From Propioniciclava soli (GTDB taxonomy: Bacteria; Actinomycetota; Actinomycetes; Propionibacteriales; Propionibacteriaceae), in assembly GCF_014858005.1 (NCBI RefSeq), contig NZ_JACYOT010000001.1, forward strand, positions 186,001-250,000: a stretch of 64,000 bases of DNA. The letters run 5' to 3'. Under the pieces are notes generated by a model, which worked only from the letters and a program-made list of their open reading frames with translations, was not told where the DNA came from and made no database searches. Shown here piece after piece: positions 53,716-62,088 of the stretch. The position numbers were made by a program, and so were the translations under genes. How positions within the stretch are numbered: the stretch's first letter is position 1; each line of letters starts with the position of its first letter.

Positions 53716-55112
53716 GGCGACGCGACGGCCTCGGGCGGCTGGTGGCTCCGGGCCACCCAGACAGCCCGGGCCACGAGCGCCAAGGTCAGCACCACGCCGA
53801 CGATGCGCCACACGAGGCCCTCGGCGATGAACAGGCACACGAGCGCGGTCAGGGTGGGGACGAGGAAGACGAACGTCCAGCGCACGTAGCCGGCGAAGCT
53901 CGGCATCCGGACGCCGGCGGCGTCCGCCACGGACTTCGTCATGAAGTTCGGGCCGTTGCCGATGTAGGTGATCGCCCCGCACAGCACGGCGCCCAGCGAG
54001 ATGGCGACCAGGTAGGCCTCGGGCACGTCGGCGACGCGCGGCTCCCCAGGCAGCTGGGCGGCCATCTCGAAGAAGGTGGCATAGGTGGGCGCGTTGTCGA
54101 GCACCGCCGAGAGCCCGCCGGAGAACACGAAGAACGTCACCCGGTTCAGCGGCAGCGACGGCGCGACCTGAGCGAGGTAGATCAGGGCGGGCACCATCGT
54201 GACGAAGATGCCGACGAACAGGGCGGCGACCTCGCCGATGGGGCCCCAGGTGAATTGATTGAGCCGGAACCGCACGTCGGAGTCGCCGAGCACGAACGAG
54301 AGGGCCGCCGCTGTCAGGAACATCAACTCGCGCCACGGCACCCATGCCGTCCAGGCGGCGTGGCCGGCGTCGATGGCGTGCAGGTCGACCGACGGCACGA
54401 ACGCCACCGCCACGATGATCAGGGCGAAGAAGGCGAAGTTCAGGCCCCCGGCGATGCCCAGCGGACGCTGCGCGCTGGCGTCCCACGCGAGGGCCTCGGG
54501 GGTCTCGCGGGCGTACTCACGGCGGTCGAGGGCGTAGTAGGTGAGCAGCAGCAGTCCGTTGACGAAGAGCCACTCGGGGAACAGGGAGAGGGTCCAGGTG
54601 AAGGGGACGCCGCGTAGGAACCCCAGGAACAGCGGCGGGTCACCGAGCGGCGTCAACAGCCCGCCGCAGTTCGCCACGATGAGAATGGTGAACACGACGG
54701 TGTGGATACGGTGGGCCCGCTCGCGGTTCGTGTTCAGCAGCGGCCGGATCAGCAGCATCGCCGCCCCCGTCGTCCCGATGAAGGACGCGAGCACGGCGCC
54801 GACCGCCAGGAAGAGGGTGTTGTTGCGTGGGGTGGCGCGGATGTCGCCGAGCAGGAAGATGCCGCCCGACACGACGAACAGGGCGAGGAGCAGGGTGATG
54901 AACTGCACGTACTCCACCAGCGCGTGGGCGATCTCGGTGCCGTGACCGGCCAGCACGAACCAGGCGGCGACGGGGAGGGCGAGCACGAGCGCCACCGTCA
55001 GCTTCGTCGTGTTGCGCTCCCACACGTGCTCGGTGGCCGGCACCAGCGGCAGGATGGCGATGGCCGCGAGCAGCAGCGCGAACGGGATGATGCTCCACCA
55101 TTCGACGACCAT
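53706..55112 (-). CDS. Sodium:proton antiporter / CitMHS-type ion transporter
   Basis: A 468-residue ion-transporter-superfamily protein with about 12 helices. ASFIGTTGAAMLLIRPLL, FTILIVANCGGLLTPLGDPPLFLGFL and the second-repeat GGLSAVLDNAPTYATFFEMA plus AITYIGNGPNFM are hallmarks of NhaD-like Na+/H+ antiporters. A GAGGAG site precedes ATG 55112. Single gene. Probably exchanges Na+ for H+. Confidence 0.85.
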   Translation of the reverse strand: MVVEWWSIIPFALLLAAIAILPLVPATEHVWERNTTKLTVALVLALPVAAWFVLAGHGTEIAHALVEYVQFITLLLALFVVSGGIFLLGDIRATPRNNTLFLAVGAVLASFIGTTGAAMLLIRPLLNTNRERAHRIHTVVFTILIVANCGGLLTPLGDPPLFLGFLRGVPFTWTLSLFPEWLFVNGLLLLTYYALDRREYARETPEALAWDASAQRPLGIAGGLNFAFFALIIVAVAFVPSVDLHAIDAGHAAWTAWVPWRELMFLTAAALSFVLGDSDVRFRLNQFTWGPIGEVAALFVGIFVTMVPALIYLAQVAPSLPLNRVTFFVFSGGLSAVLDNAPTYATFFEMAAQLPGEPRVADVPEAYLVAISLGAVLCGAITYIGNGPNFMTKSVADAAGVRMPSFAGYVRWTFVFLVPTLTALVCLFIAEGLVWRIVGVVLTLALVARAVWVARSHQPPEAVASPQP

Positions 55113-55205
55113 GATGCCGGGTCTCCTCGCGTAGGGGTGCGATGGAGCAAGTCTGGCAGGGCACGGACGCCGCCGCGGCCCGTTCCGCGGCCTGCAACAG
55201 GGCCG

Positions 55206-55454
55206 TTACGTCGCCGGGTCGTCCTTGGCAGCCGCCGCCCCGGTGGGCGACTCGAGCGGGGCAAACGTGAACGAGCCGAGCGCGGACGTCGGCGGCAGGT
55301 GACCCGGGCGGAACGCCTCCGGCTCGCTGCCGGGTGGCGGGGCCGTGGGATCCTCACCGGGCGTGAACGGGCGCGGGTTCTCACCGAGCGCAGCCTGGAT
55401 CGCGCGATCCAGGTCGTCGCGCGCCACCGGGTGGTGCTTGCGGGTCTCGGGCAT
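55206..55454 (-). CDS. Small hypothetical protein
   Basis: 82 residues, charged and Pro-rich (MPETRKHHPVARDDLDRAIQAALGENPRPF...), no membrane segment or known motif. Its credibility comes from a leaderless start identical to other genes here: minus-strand TAGGAT (55461-55466), six bases, ATG. No recognised family. Confidence 0.6.
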   Translation of the reverse strand: MPETRKHHPVARDDLDRAIQAALGENPRPFTPGEDPTAPPPGSEPEAFRPGHLPPTSALGSFTFAPLESPTGAAAAKDDPAT

Positions 55455-55460
55455 GCCCGA

Positions 55461-55466
55461 ATCCTA
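55461..55466 (-). promoter_or_regulatory. -10 element TAGGAT of a leaderless promoter
   Basis: Minus-strand TAGGAT, six bases, ATG at 55454. Confidence 0.5.
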
Positions 55467-55490
55467 GCCCGGGCGCCCCCGTCGACCCGG

Positions 55491-57074
55491 CTACGGCGTG
55501 GGGGTGGCCGAGGCGGTCGGCGTGGCCGACGCGGTCGGGGTCGCCGAGTTGGACGGGGTGGCGGTGGCAGAGGGGCTCGCGGAGGCACTCCGCAAGGCCG
55601 GTGCGAGGGCGGTCGGAGTCACCGGAGCAGCGGAGGCGTCCGAGCTCGGCGACGCCGAGGGCGTCGGGGTCGGGTCGGGGCTGGGCTCCGGCGTCGGCTC
55701 CGGCGTGGGCTCGGGAGTCGGGTCCGGCGTCGGCTCCGGCGTGGGCTCGGGAGTCGGGTCCGGCGTCGGCGTTGAGCCGTCGGTGGGCGGGGTCGGCTCA
55801 CCGGAGGGATCCGGGACCGGCGTGCAGGTGGGCTGCGGCGCCGGGACGTTCTCACCGGGGGCACCCGGGTCGGCGGGATCGGTCGGAGGCGCGGGATCGG
55901 TGGGCGTGGGTTCCGGGGGGCATGGCGGCAATGGGTCGCCCGGCTGCGCCGGATCGGGCGTGGGCGTCGGCGTGGGGCTGGGCGTCACCGGCGCGCCCGG
56001 GTCGGGCGTGGGGGTGGGGGTGGCGGGATCGGGCGTCACGTCCGCTCCCGGGGCCGGCACCGGGGCGGCCGGCTGCGGCGTCACGACCGGCGTGGGCAGC
56101 GAGCTGGACGGCGCCCTCGGCGGGGTGACCCGCGTGGTCGGGAGCTGCGTCAGGGTGGCGGTGGTGGGCACCGAGCGGCGCGCCATGCCCATCAGCTGCG
56201 CGTGCGGGGCGCCCGCGAGCACACCGGCGGGGTCGACGAAGTGCCCGTTGATGAGCACCTCGAAGTGCAGGTGGCAGGCGGTGGACAGCCCGGTGGTGCC
56301 AGAGAGGCCGATCACCTGCCCGCGCGTGACGCGGTCACCCACCGCGGCGCCGAGCACCGACAGGTGGGCATAGCGCGTGGTGAGACGGTCCTCGTCCACC
56401 GTGCCGTGGTCGATCTCGACGAGGTTGCCGTAACCGCCGGCGGACGCCGAGCGCGTCACCGTGCCGTCGGCCATGGCGACGACGGGGGTGCCGCAGGCGG
56501 CGGTCATGTCCGAGCCGTTGTGCATGCGGGAGTACTTCAGGATGGGGTGGAACCGCATGCCGTAGGCCGAGGTGATCGGCCCGGGCACCGGGGACATGTA
56601 GCGGGCCAGGGCCAACGGGTTGGCGGTACCGAAGTACCGGGCGGCGGCATCACCGGTGAGCAGCGTCCCGGTCGTCGGGTCGAACACGCTCAGCGACGGC
56701 ACGCCTCCCAGCAGCATCCCGGCGGGCCGCGGCAGCCCGCTCGCGCCCGTGGCCACGAAGCCGTCGGCCATGCTCAGGTCGCCCGAACCACCCGTCAGCG
56801 GCAGGGCGCGTTGGGAGGCCAGGAGCTGTGCGGCGTAGGAGTCGACCTCGGCGTAGCTGGCCCGCAACGGCGTGCTCGACGTGCCGGGGGTGGCACGCTC
56901 AGCCACCGGACGCGGCGCCGGCGCCGCCACCGAGGGGGTCCCGGTGGCCGCAGCGGCCAGGGGCGCCAGCAGAAGGCTGGACGCGGCGATGACGGAGACG
57001 GCGAGAGCAGGGCGAACAGCAGCGACGCGCCGGGGTGGCACTTCTCGCCGTGAGCGAGCGTGAACGCGTGACAT
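55491..57074 (-). CDS. Secreted M23-family metallopeptidase with Pro-Thr repeat tail
   Basis: A 527-residue exported cell-wall endopeptidase. A signal peptide (VSVIAASSLLLAPLAAAATG) is followed by the LytM domain with MHNGSDMTA (HxxxD zinc ligands), AMADGTV and HLHFEVLING (final HxH). The last 200 residues are Pro/Thr/Asp/Glu-rich repeats (PTPEPTPEPTPD) ending in Ser/Thr/Ala repeats, a wall-spanning linker. AAGGAAG precedes the ATG. It should cleave peptidoglycan cross-bridges. Confidence 0.9.
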   Translation of the reverse strand: MSRVHARSRREVPPRRVAAVRPALAVSVIAASSLLLAPLAAAATGTPSVAAPAPRPVAERATPGTSSTPLRASYAEVDSYAAQLLASQRALPLTGGSGDLSMADGFVATGASGLPRPAGMLLGGVPSLSVFDPTTGTLLTGDAAARYFGTANPLALARYMSPVPGPITSAYGMRFHPILKYSRMHNGSDMTAACGTPVVAMADGTVTRSASAGGYGNLVEIDHGTVDEDRLTTRYAHLSVLGAAVGDRVTRGQVIGLSGTTGLSTACHLHFEVLINGHFVDPAGVLAGAPHAQLMGMARRSVPTTATLTQLPTTRVTPPRAPSSSLPTPVVTPQPAAPVPAPGADVTPDPATPTPTPDPGAPVTPSPTPTPTPDPAQPGDPLPPCPPEPTPTDPAPPTDPADPGAPGENVPAPQPTCTPVPDPSGEPTPPTDGSTPTPDPTPEPTPEPTPDPTPEPTPEPTPEPSPDPTPTPSASPSSDASAAPVTPTALAPALRSASASPSATATPSNSATPTASATPTASATPTP

Positions 57075-57423
57075 GGCTTCCTTGGGCTAGGCCGGGCGGG
57101 GGGGAAGGCCCCGGACGGAACTGCTGCTCGAAGCTTCCCTCACCGGGCCCCAGAAGTCCAGTCCCCCGAGGGGGACGCAATTCAATCTTCCGCGGCCCTC
57201 GGACCCTGCCGAGGCGGGCTGGGAGGGGGTTCGGCCGGGGGCCCGTCCGCCCGGAGGGGTGGAACTGGCCGTTGGCTAGCCGCGAAATCGCACGGAGCGG
57301 GGTGCCCGGCGGTGTAGACTCTTGGCAGGTTGATGTTTGGCCGCACGTGTGTGCTTCAGCGTCGAGCTCATCCTGGACCCCCTGTCCCATGGGGAGTCAC
57401 GCAACACAACGAAAGCAGGATCC
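57075..57423. other. Divergent intergenic region between M23 peptidase and cspA
   Basis: About 350 bases holding both promoters. It includes a perfect GTCCCCC/GGGGGAC hairpin (57161-57176) and a CCTCGG/CCGAGG hairpin (57197-57214), which would lie in the peptidase leader. TAGACT at 57315-57320 may be the cspA -10, leaving a leader of about 95 bases, as is common for cold-shock mRNAs. No riboswitch family was recognised. Confidence 0.45.
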
Positions 57424-57627
57424 ATGGCAACCGGAACCGTGAAGTGGTTCAACCCGGACAAGGGCTACGGCTTCATCTCCCCCGACGACGGCTCGGCCGA
57501 CGTCTTCGCGCACTTCACCGCCATCAACTCGCGCGGCTTCCGCTCGCTCAACGAGGGTGACAAGGTGGAGTTCGACACCGAGCAGGGTGCGAAGGGGCTT
57601 CAGGCCAGCAACATCACGCCCCTCTGA
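57424..57627 (+). CDS. Cold-shock protein, CspA family
   Basis: A 67-residue cold-shock domain with RNP1 KGYGFI and RNP2 VFAHF and the usual start [14 protein letters not shown]. It binds single-stranded RNA/DNA. AAAGCAGGA precedes ATG 57424. A strong hairpin follows the stop. Confidence 0.96.
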   Translation: MATGTVKWFNPDKGYGFISPDDGSADVFAHFTAINSRGFRSLNEGDKVEFDTEQGAKGLQASNITPL

Positions 57628-57640
57628 GCTGACCTCAGAA

Positions 57641-57671
57641 GAACGCCGCGGCCCGTGGGGCCGCGGCGTTC
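57641..57671. terminator. Bidirectional terminator hairpin
   Basis: A perfect 13-base stem GAACGCCGCGGCC / GGCCGCGGCGTTC with a five-base loop, between convergent cspA and the LacI gene. No strong T run follows. Confidence 0.85.
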
Positions 57672-57692
57672 CGCATTCTCGGGCCGGTCGTC

Positions 57693-58676
57693 TCAGGCGG
57701 AGGCCCGCACCACGACCCGGAAGGGATCGCTGGGCGGCGGCGGATCGGTGGGGATGCCGAGCCCCGTCAGGATGGCGGCGGTGGCCCGGTCGATCCCCGA
57801 GTTGAGGTCGAGCGCGACACTGGTCAACGGCGGATGGGTGAGCGCCGCCAGGGGAATGTTGTCGATCCCGATCACCGCGAGATCGGTCGGGGCCGTGAGC
57901 CCGCTCAGCCGCAGCCCTGCCAGCACCGCGATCGCGTACTCGTCGTTGTAGGCCGCCACGCCCGTGACGCCCGCCCCGCGCAACGCCGCGACGGCCGCGA
58001 CGGCGTCCTCACCGGTGAGCCCGAGCTCCACCTCGACGGGCTCGGCCAGCCCGCGTTCGGCACAGCGCCGTCGGACGCCCTCGGCGCGCGGCTCGGCGTA
58101 CACGGTGAACTGGGCCGAGCGGGGCCGGGCGAAGCCGATGCGCCGGTGGCCCGCGTCGGCCAGGTGGTCCACCTGCCGCATCGCCATCGCGTCGTGCGCG
58201 TAGGAGGTTTCGCCCAGGGCCCCGCCGGGCCCCTCACCGAGCAGCACGATCGGCAGGGACGGTGCCGACGCCCAGCCCTCGTCCTCCGGGCCGAGCTCGC
58301 CCAGGCACAGCACGGCGGCGGGGCCGATCTCGGCGACGAGGTGCCCCATGTCCTGCCCGGTGCGCTTGCGCCGCGAGACAGCCAGGAAGCCGTGGGCGTC
58401 CATGGCGTCGGTGAAGCGCTCGGTCATGCGGGCCAGGTTCTCGCCGACGGGGGCGTCCGGCAGCAGGAGCAGGACGAGATCGGAGCGGCCCGAGCGCAGG
58501 GCGCGTGCGGTGCGCGACGGGGTGTAGCCGAGGTCGCGGGCGGCTTCGCGGACGCGCTCCTGCGTGGCTGGGGTGATGGTCTGCCCGGCGGTCTCGTTGA
58601 GGACGTAGCTGACCGTGGCCTGGGAGACCCCGGCGCGCTTGGCCACGTCCTTCACGGTGACGCGGCGCTCAACCAT
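57693..58676 (-). CDS. LacI-family transcriptional regulator
   Basis: A 327-residue repressor. The HTH is at residues 5-27 (RVTVKDVAKRAGVSQATVSYVL), followed by a sugar-binding domain with the C-terminal VIGIDNIPLAALTHPPLTSV pattern. ATG 58676 follows GGGAGG; the open frame to 58790 is not used. It stands alone without a sugar transporter next to it, so its regulon is elsewhere. Confidence 0.9.
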   Translation of the reverse strand: MVERRVTVKDVAKRAGVSQATVSYVLNETAGQTITPATQERVREAARDLGYTPSRTARALRSGRSDLVLLLLPDAPVGENLARMTERFTDAMDAHGFLAVSRRKRTGQDMGHLVAEIGPAAVLCLGELGPEDEGWASAPSLPIVLLGEGPGGALGETSYAHDAMAMRQVDHLADAGHRRIGFARPRSAQFTVYAEPRAEGVRRRCAERGLAEPVEVELGLTGEDAVAAVAALRGAGVTGVAAYNDEYAIAVLAGLRLSGLTAPTDLAVIGIDNIPLAALTHPPLTSVALDLNSGIDRATAAILTGLGIPTDPPPPSDPFRVVVRASA

Positions 58677-58805
58677 GGCAAGCCTCCCGGAGGTGTGACG
58701 ATTCAGGCGGAGCGTAGCGCGTCGCTCGACCCCGGGCCAGCGGACGCAGGACTCGGCGGGCAACTCGACCCCGCCGTCCTGGGGCCACACGTGTCGCCGG
58801 CCACC

Positions 58806-60143
58806 TCACACGCCGAGCCGCTGCCAGGCGACGCCCCGGGCCCGGACGCCCAGCGCGACACCGCGGCCGAGCATCGACACTCCGTAGGCCACCCACAGCC
58901 ACACCAGGCCGGCGCCCGCGGCGTCCACCGCCAGGGCGAGGGGCACGTACACGACCGTGACCGCCAGGCCGGCCAGCGCGAGGTAGCGGGTGTCCCCGGC
59001 GCCGATCAGGACGCCGTCGAGCACGTAGACCAGCCCCGCCAGCGGCAGCAGCGCCGCGAGCACGAGCGCGGTGCGGGCCACGAGGGCCACGACGGTGGGG
59101 TCGGGGCTGAAAAGCACCCCCAGCCACGGGCTCGCCGCGGCCAGCGCCAACCCCAGCAGCACCCCGAACCCGACGCCCCAGCGCACCATCATCGCGGTGA
59201 GAACGCGGACGGCCGAGGCGTCCCCGGCCCCGAGCCACCGGCCGATGATGGCTTGGGCCGCAATCGCGATGGCGTCGAGGGCAAACGCGAGAAACACCCA
59301 CAGAGAATTCACCACCTGGTGGGCGGCGAGCGTGGTCGTGCCCATGCGGGTGGCGATCACGGTCGTCACGGTCACGGACGCCTGCAGCGCGAGCGTCCGC
59401 ACCACCAGCCAGCCTCCCGACCGGGCCGCCCGCAGGACGCCCGCCCCACGCACCTGCAGCGGGACGCCCGACCGCCGGGCGCCGCGAACGACCACGCCCG
59501 CCAACAGCAGCGACGCCGCCGACTGCGCGAGCAGGGTGCCCCACGCCGCACCGCGGATGCCGAACCCGAAGCCGTGGACGAACGTGAGCGTGAGGGCCAC
59601 GTTGGTGAGGTTGAGCGCGACGACCACCACCAGCGGCGTCCGCGTGTCCTGCAGCCCGCGGAGCACGCCGGTGGCGGCCAGCATGATGAGCAGGAACGGG
59701 AACGCGAAGGTCACGACGCGCAGGTAGGCCACCGCCTGCAGCGCCACGGCGGGCGGGGCGCCGTAGAGGCCGACGACGGCGTCCAGGCCCAGTTGGAGCG
59801 CCAGCGTCAGCGCTGCGCCGATCAGCGCGGCGAGCGCCATGCCGTCGATGCCGCCTGCCAGCGCCCCGCGGTGGTCGCCGGCGCCGAGCCGGCGGGCCAC
59901 GGTCGCCGTGGTCGCGTAGGCGAGGAACACGCACAACCCGGTCAGCAGCCCCATGAGGCTGCCGGCGATGCCGAGCCCGGCGAGCTCCGCGGTGCCGAGG
60001 TGGCCGACGATGGCCGTGTCGGCCAGCAGGAGCAGCGGCTCGGCGACCAGCGTGGCGAACGCCGGCACGGCCAGGGCCAGCACCTCGCGGCGATGGGCGC
60101 GGGGGGTGCCCATCGGTGGGGGCGGGGCGGCGGGATCGGGCAC
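58806..60143 (-). CDS. MATE-family efflux transporter (DinF-like)
   Basis: A 445-residue 12-helix MATE exporter. REVLALAVPAFATLVAEPLLLLADTAIVGHLGTAELAGLGIAG is typical for DinF/NorM N-termini, with a matching second half beginning SGGWLVVRTLALQASV. GTG 60143 is preferred: minus-strand TACCCT (60152-60157) lies eight bases upstream, so the mRNA is probably leaderless; ATG 60113 is an alternative. It probably exports cationic compounds in exchange for Na+ or H+. Confidence 0.88.
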   Translation of the reverse strand: MPDPAAPPPPMGTPRAHRREVLALAVPAFATLVAEPLLLLADTAIVGHLGTAELAGLGIAGSLMGLLTGLCVFLAYATTATVARRLGAGDHRGALAGGIDGMALAALIGAALTLALQLGLDAVVGLYGAPPAVALQAVAYLRVVTFAFPFLLIMLAATGVLRGLQDTRTPLVVVVALNLTNVALTLTFVHGFGFGIRGAAWGTLLAQSAASLLLAGVVVRGARRSGVPLQVRGAGVLRAARSGGWLVVRTLALQASVTVTTVIATRMGTTTLAAHQVVNSLWVFLAFALDAIAIAAQAIIGRWLGAGDASAVRVLTAMMVRWGVGFGVLLGLALAAASPWLGVLFSPDPTVVALVARTALVLAALLPLAGLVYVLDGVLIGAGDTRYLALAGLAVTVVYVPLALAVDAAGAGLVWLWVAYGVSMLGRGVALGVRARGVAWQRLGV

Positions 60144-60216
60144 GGTGCCCAAGGGTAGGACCTCTACCGAAGGAGGGTTGCGCGCGGCAGGGCGGCGCGC
60201 GCACGCAGGCCCCGGC

Positions 60217-60222
60217 TACCGT
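60217..60222 (+). promoter_or_regulatory. -10 element TACCGT of a leaderless promoter
   Basis: TACCGT, six bases, GTG of the histidine kinase gene at 60229. Confidence 0.6.
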
Positions 60223-60228
60223 GGCCGT

Positions 60229-61452
60229 GTGACCCGGCCCACCTCCTCCGACGCCGCCCCGGCCGCCCCGGCCTGGTCGGCGGCGTGGTGGCTGCGGCTC
60301 GGCCAGGCCGTGCTGTTCGTCGGCCTGCTCGTGCTGGCCACGGCGTTGGCGGCCGGCCGCGGGGCCAGCTGGCCGGTGGTGGCCGCGTCCGGCGCGGTGC
60401 TGGCCGTGTTCGCGGTCGGCTTCGCCGGGCACGGGCGCCTTGGCGCCCGCGGCCGCGCCGTGTGGGTGGCCGTGCTGTTCGCCGGCGTTACCTGGCTGAT
60501 CCTGCACGCCCCCGAGTACCTGTGGGTGGCGTTCCCCCTGTGGCTGCTGGCGGCGGCCGTCCTGCCACTGCTGGGCGCCCTCCTGCTCACGGCCGTGACG
60601 CTCGCCGCCATCGTCACTGCGCTGGCCATGGCCGGCAACGACGCGCCCGCCGCCGTCCTCGGCCCGGTCATCGGCGCCCTCGTGGCGCTCGGCATCGCGC
60701 GCGGCGTCCTGCGCTTCGAACACGAGGCCGCCGAGCACCGCCGGCTCGTCGGTGAGGTGCTCGTGGCGCAGGAGGCGACGGCGGCCGCGCAGCGCGAGGC
60801 CGGCGTCCAGGCCGAGCGGGCGCGCCTCGCCCACGACATCCACGACACCCTGGCCCAGGGGTTCAGCTCGGTGATCCTGCTGGCCCGCGCGGCCGGGCGG
60901 GAGCCGGACGCCGCCCGCACCGCCGCTCTGATCGAGCGCATCGAGGCCACCGCGTCGCAGAACCTCGCCGACGCCCGCCGCGTCGTCTACGCCCTGGCCC
61001 CCGAGGAGACGAGCGCGGGTGGCCTGGCGGCCCCCTTGCGTCGGCTGGCCGGCGAGGCGGCGGACGCCGTCGGCGCGACCGCGTCGGTGACCATCGACCC
61101 CGACCTGCCTCGCCTCGGCACCGCCACCGAGGTCGCCCTCCTGCGCGTGGCGCAGGGGGCGCTGGCGAACGTCCGCGCCCACGCCCGCCCGGGACGCGTC
61201 GCCGTCGAGCTGAGCCGCAGCGGCGAGACCGTCCGGCTCGACGTCGTCGACGACGGCGTCGGGTTCGACCCGACCCGGCTGGGTGCGGCCACCCTCGAGG
61301 GGGGCTACGGCCTCCGGGCGCTGCGCGAGCGCCTCGTCGAGCTGGGCGGTGGCCTGGCGATCGAGAGCGAGCCGGGCGGCGGCACGGCCGTCTCGGCGCA
61401 CCTGCCATTGCCGGGGGATGCCCTGCCCTCCGGACAGGGGACGCGGCCGTGA
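60229..61452 (+). CDS. Sensor histidine kinase, NarL/HisKA_3 type
   Basis: A 407-residue kinase with five or six N-terminal membrane helices and no large sensor domain, then the HisKA_3 phospho-acceptor RLAHDIHDTLAQGFSSVI, and an ATP-binding domain with RVAQGALANVRAHA (N box) and DDGVGFDP plus GGYGLRALRERL (G boxes). The start is leaderless. It overlaps the response regulator by four bases (GTGA), so the two form a two-component pair. The signal is unknown but probably membrane-related. Confidence 0.92.
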   Translation: MTRPTSSDAAPAAPAWSAAWWLRLGQAVLFVGLLVLATALAAGRGASWPVVAASGAVLAVFAVGFAGHGRLGARGRAVWVAVLFAGVTWLILHAPEYLWVAFPLWLLAAAVLPLLGALLLTAVTLAAIVTALAMAGNDAPAAVLGPVIGALVALGIARGVLRFEHEAAEHRRLVGEVLVAQEATAAAQREAGVQAERARLAHDIHDTLAQGFSSVILLARAAGREPDAARTAALIERIEATASQNLADARRVVYALAPEETSAGGLAAPLRRLAGEAADAVGATASVTIDPDLPRLGTATEVALLRVAQGALANVRAHARPGRVAVELSRSGETVRLDVVDDGVGFDPTRLGAATLEGGYGLRALRERLVELGGGLAIESEPGGGTAVSAHLPLPGDALPSGQGTRP

Positions 61453-62072
61453 TCCGGGTGCTCGTGGTCGACGACCACCCCGTGGTGCGCTCGGGGCTGC
61501 AGGCGCTGCTCGCGTCCGAACCCGGCCTGAGCGTGGTGGGGGCGGCGGCGTCCGGGGAGGAGGCGCTGGCGCTGGTCGCCGCGCACACGCCCGACGTCGT
61601 CCTGTGCGACCTGCGCCTCGGCGAGGGACTCGACGGCGTCGGGGTGACGGCGGCGCTGCGGAAGGGCCCCGGCCCGGGCCCGGCCGTGTTGATCCTCACC
61701 ACCTACGACAACGACTCCGACATCGCGCGCGCCGTGCTGGCCGGCGCGGCCGGCTACCTGCTGAAGGACGCCGAGCCCGCGGCCATCGTGCGCGGCATCG
61801 CGGACGCCGCCGCCGGACGCCTTGTGCTCAGCCCCGAACTGGAGGGCCGCGTCGTCGACCGGATGGCCCGCGGCGTCCCGCAGCTGAGTGCCCGGGAGAT
61901 CGACGTGCTCCGCCTGGTGGCCGACGGCTTGGCGAACAAGGAGATCGCCCGGCGCCTGTTCATCTCCGAGGGCACGGTCAAGACCCATCTCGTCCACGCC
62001 TTCGGCAAGCTCGACGCGGACTCCCGCACCGCCGCCGTCGCGGCCGCGCGGCACCACGGCCTGCTCGGCTGA
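61449..62072 (+). CDS. LuxR/NarL-type response regulator
   Basis: A 207-residue regulator. The receiver domain has acidic DD at 8-9, phospho-acceptor Asp54 in LCDLRLG and Lys in LLKDAEP. The C-terminal LuxR HTH reads LSAREIDVLRLVADGLANKEIARRLFISEGTVKTHL. Starts inside the kinase stop codon region (GTGA), so it is the cognate partner. Confidence 0.94.
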   Translation: MIRVLVVDDHPVVRSGLQALLASEPGLSVVGAAASGEEALALVAAHTPDVVLCDLRLGEGLDGVGVTAALRKGPGPGPAVLILTTYDNDSDIARAVLAGAAGYLLKDAEPAAIVRGIADAAAGRLVLSPELEGRVVDRMARGVPQLSAREIDVLRLVADGLANKEIARRLFISEGTVKTHLVHAFGKLDADSRTAAVAAARHHGLLG

Positions 62073-62088
62073 GCGTCGGTCACCCCGA

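Noticed and set aside
57075-57330. c-di-AMP (ydaO-type) riboswitch before the M23 peptidase
   Set aside because: Such switches often precede actinobacterial wall hydrolases, but the conserved segments (GGGGACCCA, GGGUGAAUC, CAGCUAACC) could not be found in order.
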